In this document: positions 1-5,241 of the stretch, one piece after another
How positions within the stretch are numbered: the first letter of the stretch is position 1
Layout of the letters: the number at the start of each line of letters is the position of its first letter
Assembly (NCBI GenBank): GCA_035701465.1
Contig: DASSMU010000110.1
Location: forward strand, 1 to 15,265
DNA from: VRUE01 sp035701465
GTDB lineage: Bacteria; Actinomycetota; Thermoleophilia; Solirubrobacterales; 70-9
DNA: 15,265 nt
Reading direction: 5' to 3'
The notes under the pieces: generated by a model
The model's database searches: none
Told to the model about the DNA's origin: nothing
Seen by the model: only the letters and a program-made list of their open reading frames with translations
Program-made: the position numbers and the translations under genes

Positions 1-966
1 CGGAATCCGGTCAGAGAGCTTCCCGGCGATCGGCGAGGCGACGAAGGAGAGGACCGTGAGCGGCAGGAAGCGCAAGCCCGTCTCCAGGGGTGAGAAGTCC
101 TGGACACCCTGCATGTAGATCGTCAGGTAGAGGAAGAGCGCGAACATCCCGGCGGAGAGGCCGAAGGCGACGGCGGAGACCCCGTTGAAGGCGGGCTTGC
201 GGAAGAGGGTGAGATCGAGCATTGGGTGCGGACTGCGTGCCTCGATTGCGACGAAGGCGAGGAGCAGGGCGACAGCCCCTCCCAACGAGGCGACGATCAC
301 GCCGCTGCTCCAGCCTTCGGGGTTGCCCCGAATCAGGCCGAAGATGAGCAAGAAGAGGCCGAGCGAGAACGCGGCCAGCCCGGGCAGGTCGATCGGGGCG
401 GGGTCCTGCGCAGCGACGTTGGCGAGCTTGCGCTCGGTCAACGCGATCGCCATCACCCCGATCGGCACGTTGACGAAGAAGATCCATTCCCAGCCGAGGT
501 GCTCGGTGATCACGCCGCCGACCAGCGGGCCGATCGCCACGGCGCCGCCGATCGCCGCCCCCCAGACGCCGAAGGCCGTCGCCCGGTCCTTGCCGTGGAA
601 CTCCTGGCCGATCAGCGCCAGCGAGGTGGCGAACATCGCCGCCCCGCCGACACCCTGCAGGCCCCGGGCCAGGTTGAGCAGGGTGGGATCGCCGGCGATG
701 CCACAGAGGAAGGAGGCGAAGGTGAAGATGCCGAAGCCGAGCGAGAAGACACGGCGCCGGCCCAACCTGTCTCCCAGCGACCCGGCCGTGAGCAGGAAGG
801 CCGCCAGCGTCAGCGAGTAGGCGTCGACGACCCACTGCAGGCTGGAGAGGCTGGCATGCAGTTCGCGCTGGATGTCGGGCAGGGCGACGTTGACGACCGT
901 GATGTCCAGCAGCAGCATGAACGTCGCGATCGTGATCAGGACGAGGGTCCACCACTTGCGCTCCAT
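1..966 (-). CDS. DHA2-type MFS drug exporter, C-terminus beyond window
   Basis: Proton-coupled multidrug exporter of the inner membrane, from the 14-helix DHA2 (EmrB/QacA-like) branch of the major facilitator superfamily. The frame is open from ATG 966 to the left edge (322 codons), so the C-terminal part is missing. Residues 8-30 form the first helix and end in LDITVVNVALP, the signature typical of DHA2 proteins. GSLGDRLGRRR at about 63-73 is the MFS motif A loop between helices 2 and 3. Further hydrophobic helices continue to the edge, including the GGAAMFATSLALIG and AIGGAVAIGPLVGGV segments. A weak AGGG lies about 10 nt before the ATG, overlapping a short palindrome. The gene follows nadK on the same strand after a 153-bp gap that holds a large inverted repeat, so it may have its own promoter. 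The substrate cannot be read from the sequence. Confidence 0.9.
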   Translation of the reverse strand, partial: MERKWWTLVLITIATFMLLLDITVVNVALPDIQRELHASLSSLQWVVDAYSLTLAAFLLTAGSLGDRLGRRRVFSLGFGIFTFASFLCGIAGDPTLLNLARGLQGVGGAAMFATSLALIGQEFHGKDRATAFGVWGAAIGGAVAIGPLVGGVITEHLGWEWIFFVNVPIGVMAIALTERKLANVAAQDPAPIDLPGLAAFSLGLFLLIFGLIRGNPEGWSSGVIVASLGGAVALLLAFVAIEARSPHPMLDLTLFRKPAFNGVSAVAFGLSAGMFALFLYLTIYMQGVQDFSPLETGLRFLPLTVLSFVASPIAGKLSDRIP

Positions 967-978
967 CGGCGGAACCCT

Positions 979-994
979 AGAGAACTGCTTCTCT
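979..994. promoter_or_regulatory. Perfect palindrome before the exporter start
   Basis: AGAGAA and TTCTCT form a perfect 6-bp inverted repeat around a 4-nt centre, 12 bp upstream of the exporter ATG. Its position would suit an operator for a dimeric repressor, or an mRNA hairpin occluding the ribosome site. No regulator gene is visible nearby, so the role is inference. Confidence 0.35.
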
Positions 995-1002
995 CGGCTC
1001 GG

Positions 1003-1119
1003 AGGCCTGTCCCGGCAGGGGTTCCGCTTAACTTTTTCGGTGGATTGGGGTTGGGCTTTGGCGCCCGGACGCTCTTGACGAAAAAGTACAAGACGCTCCA
1101 CCCCTGCCGGGACAGGCCT
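1003..1119. repeat. 117-bp element with perfect 20-bp inverted ends (MITE-like)
   Basis: Positions 1003-1022 (AGGCCTGTCCCGGCAGGGGT) are exactly reverse-complemented at 1100-1119. The 77-bp interior holds a nested perfect 9-bp inverted repeat, ACTTTTTCG at 1031-1039 and CGAAAAAGT at 1079-1087. The right end abuts the nadK stop codon at 1120-1122. The interior has no coding capacity. The structure fits a miniature inverted-repeat element or a long RNA hairpin at the nadK 3' end. A run of T after the stem, as in a simple terminator, is absent. No flanking target-site duplication was obvious by eye. Confidence 0.75.
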
Positions 1120-1968
1120 TTAGACCGCTAGATGCCCGAACTTCTCGCGGATACGGTGGTAGAAGCTCGTGCCTGGGAGCTGGGCGAGCTTGCCAACCGA
1201 TTCGGCAAAGCGAACGTCCAGGGCTGCACCCGGGGCGAGACTGGTTACCTGCGCGCCGTCGATTGCTACGTCTACCGGCTCGCGGCCCGCGGCGTTGACC
1301 ACGCTCAGCACATCGGCGGGTGCGACGACCAGGGCCCGCGCGGTCAGCGAGTGGGGCGAGATGTAGCTGACCACGTAGCCCTTCACCCCCCAGGCGAGGA
1401 TCGGCCCCTGGTTGGCGAGGTTGTAGCCGGTCGAGCCGGCCGGCGTGGCGGCGACGAGGCCGTCGCAGCGCACGTTGCCGACCTCCTCGCCGGCTATCCG
1501 GTAGCTCAACTCGGCGACCCGGTCGCGCGGACGGCGGCTGAAGCTGATGTCGTTGAGGGCGAAGCGCTCCTCGTCGCCGACGTCGATCGCCAAGCCGGGC
1601 AGGTCGATCGTCTCGGTCTCTCCTGCCAGGGCGCGCCGGATCCCCTCTCCCGCCTCGTCGCGCTCGACCGCAGCCAGGAAGCCGACGGTGCCGAAGTTGA
1701 CGCCGAAGACCGGCACCCCGGTGTGGGCGAACTGGCGCAGCGCGTAGAGGATCGAGCCGTCGCCGCCGAGGACCAGGCAGAGGTCGGGGTCGGCGGGCAG
1801 CGAGTCGACCTGCTCGACGCCCGAGGCCGCGTGGTCGTGCTTGGCGATCTCCTCGGCCGTCGCGACCAGGCGCCAGCCGGCCTCGCCAGCCACCGATGCG
1901 GCCATCGTCACGGCCTCGGTCGCGGCCGGGGGGTGGGAATGCGTGATCAGGGCGGCGGTCTTCATCAT
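1120..1968 (-). CDS. nadK: NAD kinase
   Basis: Cytosolic ATP- or polyphosphate-dependent kinase that phosphorylates NAD to NADP. The 282-residue length is normal for bacterial enzymes. Visible motifs are GGDGS at residues 68-72, the phosphate-binding and catalytic loop; ALND at 137-140, matching the family NE/ND motif; CDGLVAATPAGSTGYNL at 168-184, the nucleotide-binding signature; and PHSLTARALV at 205-214. There are two adjacent ATG codons, at 1968 and 1965. The first overlaps the tlyA stop (ATGA). GGAGG lies 4 nt before the first ATG and 7 nt before the second, so either may be used. The overlap implies translational coupling with tlyA, the usual actinobacterial pairing. In relatives recN often follows; here a repeat element and an exporter follow instead. 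Confidence 0.96.
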   Translation of the reverse strand: MMKTAALITHSHPPAATEAVTMAASVAGEAGWRLVATAEEIAKHDHAASGVEQVDSLPADPDLCLVLGGDGSILYALRQFAHTGVPVFGVNFGTVGFLAAVERDEAGEGIRRALAGETETIDLPGLAIDVGDEERFALNDISFSRRPRDRVAELSYRIAGEEVGNVRCDGLVAATPAGSTGYNLANQGPILAWGVKGYVVSYISPHSLTARALVVAPADVLSVVNAAGREPVDVAIDGAQVTSLAPGAALDVRFAESVGKLAQLPGTSFYHRIREKFGHLAV

Positions 1969-2756
1969 GCGGCCTCCGGCTCGACCGCGGCGATCGCTGC
2001 CTCCAGGTCGGCAACATCCCCCCCGCCCTTGCCGCACCAGACGAAGGTCTCGCGATTGCCCTTCGGCCCCGGCAGGCCGGAGGATGCGAACCCGCGAATG
2101 GCGAGGCCCAACTCCCGGACGGCGAGCGAAACGCCGAGGATCGCCTCTCGCCGGTCGGCCGCTGAGCGGACGACGCCCTTGCTGACCCGCTCCCGACCCA
2201 ACTCGAACTGAGGCTTGACCATCGCCAGCAGCTGACCGGCGGGTGTCAGGCATCGCGTCACGGAGGGCAGGACCTTGGCCAGCGAGATGAAGGAGACGTC
2301 GACGACGGCCAGTGCGGGTGCGAACGGGAGGTCCTCGGGCACCAGTTCGCGGGCATTGAGCCGCTCGATCACGGTCACGCGAGGATCCTTCCGAAGGCCG
2401 ACGTCGATCTGCCCGTACGCGACGTCGACTGCCGCGACCCGGGCGGCCCCCCGCTGCAGCATGCAGTCCGTGAAGCCTCCGGTGGAAGCGCCGACGTCGA
2501 GGCAGTCGAGCCCGGAGACCTCGATGCCGAGCGCCTCGAGGGCGTTGTCGAGCTTGACCCCCCCGCGCGAGACGAAGCGGGGGCCCTGCTCGACGATCAG
2601 CGCCGCCTCGGGCTCGACCAGCTGGCTCGGGCGCAGCGCGACAGGGCCGTCTTGACCTACCCGCACCGCGCCAGCCCGCACCGCGCCAGCAGCGGCCGTG
2701 CGCGAGGGAAACAGCCCGCGTTCGGCCAAAACCGCGTCTATCCGTGCCTTCTTCAT
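1965..2756 (-). CDS. tlyA: TlyA-family rRNA (cytidine-2'-O)-methyltransferase
   Basis: In mycobacteria TlyA 2'-O-methylates 16S and 23S rRNA and its loss gives capreomycin resistance; the same role is inferred here. An N-terminal S4 RNA-binding domain covers residues 1-60 (KKARIDAVLAERG, SRTAAAGAVRAGAV). A Rossmann methyltransferase follows, with SAM loop CLDVGASTGGFTDCML at 85-100. The expected K-D-K-E catalytic set appears as K68 (GGVKL), D153 (VVDVSF), K181 (VKPQFE) and E236 (NRETF). Length is 263 residues, as in the family. ATG 2756 is chosen because it puts KKARID at the N-terminus; a TTG at 2765 in the same frame is an alternative adding three residues. The gene overlaps nadK by 4 nt. 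Upstream it is separated from dxs by the surface-protein island, so it probably needs its own promoter. Confidence 0.95.
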   Translation of the reverse strand: MKKARIDAVLAERGLFPSRTAAAGAVRAGAVRVGQDGPVALRPSQLVEPEAALIVEQGPRFVSRGGVKLDNALEALGIEVSGLDCLDVGASTGGFTDCMLQRGAARVAAVDVAYGQIDVGLRKDPRVTVIERLNARELVPEDLPFAPALAVVDVSFISLAKVLPSVTRCLTPAGQLLAMVKPQFELGRERVSKGVVRSAADRREAILGVSLAVRELGLAIRGFASSGLPGPKGNRETFVWCGKGGGDVADLEAAIAAVEPEAA

Positions 2757-3074
2757 CCGCCGCAACGGTAGCGCCGCCCGGCTCCCCGGCCGGTCGATCT
2801 CGCCTTCCTACAGCTTTTTAACCAGCCTTTGACTTGGCCTGGTTGGATCGTTTTCGACCGATTCGACCGCAGCCACCGCTAAAAATCACCGGACTGTGAT
2901 CGCCCTCACATACAAAGCGCACATATGTTCGTACGCTGCTAAAGGATTCGCAGAGGACAACCGATAGGGGAAACGAACAAAAGAACTTCTTGGTTGGGTC
3001 CGGCGCCGCCCATATGGCGCCATCGCCTCCCACGATGACGTTCAAGCGGCACATCAAAGGGCCCACCTACCTCC

Positions 3075-3129
3075 CACGGATCCACATATATAGAGATAAA
3101 TATCTCTCCTCCCTGTAGTAACCCCAGAA
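3075..3129 (+). repeat. Repeated element, copy A (hairpin plus C-rich strand)
   Basis: This 55-bp sequence recurs at 5129-5179. It has four substitutions before the hairpin, a short hairpin-loop length difference and one substitution after it. It contains a perfect hairpin, AGAGATA 3092-3098 with TATCTCT 3101-3107. A C-rich unpaired stretch follows (CCTCCCT, then TAGTAACCCCAGAA), and then a terminator. The order hairpin, C-rich strand, terminator resembles small RNAs that pair with ribosome-binding sites; CCTCCCT is complementary to Shine-Dalgarno sequence. The orientation is chosen from the terminator. A mobile or duplicated gene end is the alternative. Confidence 0.7.
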
Positions 3130-3131
3130 CT

Positions 3132-3163
3132 CGCCTCGGCTCCCCGCCGGGGCGTTTTCTGTT
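3132..3163 (+). terminator. Probable rho-independent terminator after copy A
   Basis: CGCCTCGG at 3132-3139 pairs with CCGGGGCG at 3147-3154 (8 bp, one G-T), with a 7-nt loop, and is followed by TTTTCTGTT. It would end a plus-strand transcript about 160 bp before the surface-protein gene, so any transcript containing copy A would be short and separate from that gene. Confidence 0.6.
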
Positions 3164-3320
3164 GTGGGGCTTGCTAGAGCGGTTTGCGGGAGCCTGGGCG
3201 TCCCCCTGCGAGTCCTTTCGTCCGGCTCTCAACTTTGGCGCGGGAGGAGCCGATAAAGCACCTGGCCTCGTCATGGCTCTCTGGCCCGGGGCGATCCACG
3301 CTTGAGGAAAGGATTCGCAG

Positions 3321-4964
3321 TTGAAGCGCCTCGTCGAGCCCGTGGGCTCTCAGAATCACCTCGCATACTTGATGGCGGTGGTTGCCCTGATCGCGTGTTT
3401 GCTGCTTGCTGTCACCGAGCATGCAAAGGCCGACCAGATCTACTGGGTCAACCAGAACGTGATCTCCTACTCGCAGCTCGACGGCACCGAAGGCGGCTAC
3501 CTACCCGCTTCGGTCAACGCCATCCACGCCGGCAATGGCACCGCGATCGATACCGCCAACGCGCGAATCTACATCTCCCAGGAAGCCACCAACCAGATCG
3601 CCTGGTTCAGCCTCGATAGCACCAGCGCGGGGGTGGTCAACACCACTGGCGCCACCGTCAATCACCCGACAAACGTCGCGATCGATCCGGCAACCCAAAC
3701 CCTCTACTGGTCCAACGCCGTCTCCCCGGGATCGATCGGATTCGCCTCCGTGAACGAATCCGGCGGCGGCACTCTCGCCCAGCCGGGTTCGACCGCCGCG
3801 AACGTGGCGGAACCGACGAGGCTTGCTATCGACACGCTTCACGGCCGTGTCTATTGGTGGAACGAGTCAAGCAAAGAATTCTCCTGGGTCACCACGAACG
3901 GCCAGGTCGGCGGCAATCTGACCACGCCCGACATGCCGATCTCCAAACCGGGGATGATGGGCGGGATTGCGCTCGAACCGTATTCCACCCCCGAAGAGCT
4001 CTATTTCGTGAGCAATGAAGGTGCGCCGGAAGCACCAACCGCGGGCATCTTCCACATCGATCCGCTACTCGGCGGAGAACCGGAAAAACTCGCGAAAACC
4101 TACACGGAAAAAAATGCGCTTGGGCCGGCCGGTTTGGCATTCGACCTGGCCGACAACAGGTTCTACTGGGCCAATTCCGACGTCGATGAAGAACCATTGA
4201 CCGCGATCGGTACGGCGACCGTTTTCGGGAATGCTGGCACCAAGAAAGTCTTCCCCGAGGCCCCTGTCCACAGCCCCAGGTTCGCGGCGATCCTGAAGGA
4301 ACCGGTGTCAATTGCCGAACCGCAACTCTCCGTCGTCACCGGCACGACGCTGAGCTGCAGCCTCGGTGAATGGGAAGGGGATCATCCCGGTGCTTCGGTC
4401 TTCGCGGCGCCCACGAGCTACAGCTACCAGTGGCGGAGGAGCTCCACGCCGATCCCGGGTGCGACGGGCAGCACCTACACCGTGACCGAAAACGGTAGCT
4501 ACTCGTGCCAGGTCACGGCGAAAAATGCCGCTGGCGATACCGTCAAGACCAGCCAATCGACGAGTTACTCCTCGTTTGCGTCCAAAGCCGAAAACGTCAA
4601 AAACCATCGGGAAACGAAAGGGGGTGCGACCGGCGTCAGCGCGAAGCTCGTTTCGGGCAAACCGATCAAGGTGAAGGCGGGGGGCACCGCGGTGATCAAG
4701 GTCAACGTGATCAACTCCGGCACAGCCACCTCCGCCTCCACGAAGCTGTGTGGAATGGTGGGCAAGCAGGTCAGGAAATACCTGAAGCCGGGTGCTTGTG
4801 TCACGGTCAAGCCGGTCGCGCCTGGCCATACGACCCTCGCCAAGCTGACGGCAAGGGCGCTACGCAGGGCCAACGGGACCTATAGGCTCACGGTCGCCGT
4901 CAGCGGGGCGACGAAAGGGTCTCTGTTCGCCAAGGTGCGGGTCGCCGGGCGGCACCGCAAGTAG
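3321..4964 (+). CDS. Secreted beta-propeller / Ig-like surface protein
   Basis: Exported 547-residue protein of unknown ligand. The TTG start at 3321 is chosen for its ribosome site (GAGGAAAGGA, 7-nt spacing) and because it gives a complete signal peptide: positive start, hydrophobic segment about 15-31, likely cleavage after AKA at 35-37. Residues 38 to about 325 carry at least five YWTD/NHL-like propeller strands: IDTANARIYIS, IDPATQTLYWSN, IDTLHGRVYWWN, EELYFVSN and FDLADNRFYWANSD. Residues about 335-412 form an Ig-like module with YSYQWRR and Cys346/Cys396 placed for a disulfide. A C-terminal CARDB-like beta domain spans about 440-545 (VKAGGTAVIKVNVINSGTA, Cys477/Cys493). No sortase motif or C-terminal anchor is seen; the end is basic. 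It is the only plus-strand gene between dxs and tlyA and has lower GC than both, suggesting acquisition. Domain calls are by pattern, not search. Confidence 0.88.
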   Translation: MKRLVEPVGSQNHLAYLMAVVALIACLLLAVTEHAKADQIYWVNQNVISYSQLDGTEGGYLPASVNAIHAGNGTAIDTANARIYISQEATNQIAWFSLDSTSAGVVNTTGATVNHPTNVAIDPATQTLYWSNAVSPGSIGFASVNESGGGTLAQPGSTAANVAEPTRLAIDTLHGRVYWWNESSKEFSWVTTNGQVGGNLTTPDMPISKPGMMGGIALEPYSTPEELYFVSNEGAPEAPTAGIFHIDPLLGGEPEKLAKTYTEKNALGPAGLAFDLADNRFYWANSDVDEEPLTAIGTATVFGNAGTKKVFPEAPVHSPRFAAILKEPVSIAEPQLSVVTGTTLSCSLGEWEGDHPGASVFAAPTSYSYQWRRSSTPIPGATGSTYTVTENGSYSCQVTAKNAAGDTVKTSQSTSYSSFASKAENVKNHRETKGGATGVSAKLVSGKPIKVKAGGTAVIKVNVINSGTATSASTKLCGMVGKQVRKYLKPGACVTVKPVAPGHTTLAKLTARALRRANGTYRLTVAVSGATKGSLFAKVRVAGRHRK

Positions 4965-4971
4965 CTTCCGG

Positions 4972-5147
4972 ATGAAGGACACCGGTGGGCCGGAGATCGT
5001 CCCGTTCGAGGTCACCGGCGGCCAGGACCGAGCCGACGAGATCATGGACGGGGGACCCTCGCGCACCGCGACGGGGCGCTCGTGGCGCCCGACGCGGCGA
5101 TGCTGAAGATCCGCCAACGTTCCCTGCGCGCGGACCCGCATACATAG
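4972..5147 (+). pseudogene. Frameshifted small ORF of about 58 residues, unknown family
   Basis: ATG 4972 opens a frame with strong G/C third positions (MKDTGGPEIVPFEVTGGQDR, then ADEIMDG). It stops at 5104-5106 after reading into a poor frame. Restoring one G in the G-run at 5050-5054 rejoins another well-biased frame (GTLAHRDGALVAP, then DAAMLKIRQRSLRADPHT) that ends at TAG 5145-5147, inside repeat copy B. The restored product would be 58 residues. A real single-base deletion, a sequencing error in the homopolymer, or programmed frameshifting would all fit. No good ribosome site precedes the ATG, so the original gene may have been longer. I do not recognise the family. It lies 7 nt after the surface-protein stop. 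Confidence 0.45.
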
Positions 5148-5179
5148 AGATGTCTCTCCTCCCTCTAGTAACCCCAGAA
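5129..5179 (+). repeat. Repeated element, copy B
   Basis: Partner of the element at 3075-3129. The shared parts are the CATAYATAGAGA block, the hairpin (AGAGA 5146-5150 with TCTCT 5153-5157, a shorter loop than copy A), TCTCCTCCCT and TAGTAACCCCAGAA. Stem pairing is kept despite the change in loop length, which suggests a functional RNA hairpin. In both copies a frame ends in Asp-Pro-His-x-stop at the left part of the element, so it may be the 3' end of a duplicated small gene. Confidence 0.7.
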
Positions 5180-5182
5180 GAG

Positions 5183-5212
5183 ACGCCGAGAGGCTAGCCG
5201 ATTGAGGCGTTT
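5183..5212 (+). terminator. Weak GC hairpin after copy B
   Basis: ACGCC 5183-5187 pairs with GGCGT 5206-5210, followed by TT only. It occupies the same place as the stronger terminator after copy A and looks like a decayed version. It also lies 30 bp downstream of the dxs stop, and could act weakly on transcription from either side. Confidence 0.3.
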
Positions 5213-5241
5213 GGTGCAAGCTCCCGCACCGATGGCCCCGA

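Larger units (their letters stand above)
2757..3320. other. Low-GC gene-free stretch before the surface-protein gene
   Basis: No convincing gene lies here. The stretch is visibly A/T-richer than the housekeeping genes. It holds a small inverted repeat (AACCAG 2820-2825 with CTGGTT 2839-2844), the repeated ~50-bp element with its terminator at 3075-3163, and the 160-bp leader of the plus-strand surface-protein gene. The 13-mer AAAGGATTCGCAG occurs at 2941-2953 and again at 3308-3320, the second copy forming that gene's ribosome site. The tlyA promoter (-) and the surface-gene promoter (+) should both lie here, but no box was clear enough to call. The longest open frame (2818-3066, -) lacks the local G/C third-position bias. 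Confidence 0.6.

Noticed and set aside
11..955. Long Arg/Pro-rich minus-strand frame over the exporter
   Set aside because: It is an out-of-frame shadow; the frame starting at ATG 966 gives a clear membrane transporter.
2818..3066. 82-codon minus-strand frame from a GTG preceded by GGGAGG
   Set aside because: Third positions are not G/C-biased, it uses rare codons for this genome, and the region is A/T-richer, so a chance open frame is likely.
2941..3320. 13-bp direct repeat AAAGGATTCGCAG at 2941-2953 and 3308-3320
   Set aside because: An exact 13-mer repeat is expected about once by chance in a window this size. The second copy is explained by the ribosome site, and the first has no start codon at the matching position.
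4900..5219. Minus-strand frames starting near GGGAGGAG in repeat copy B
   Set aside because: They run antisense into the surface-protein gene and the biased plus-strand ORF. The Shine-Dalgarno-like string is the complement of the C-rich repeat, and copy A gives only a six-codon frame.
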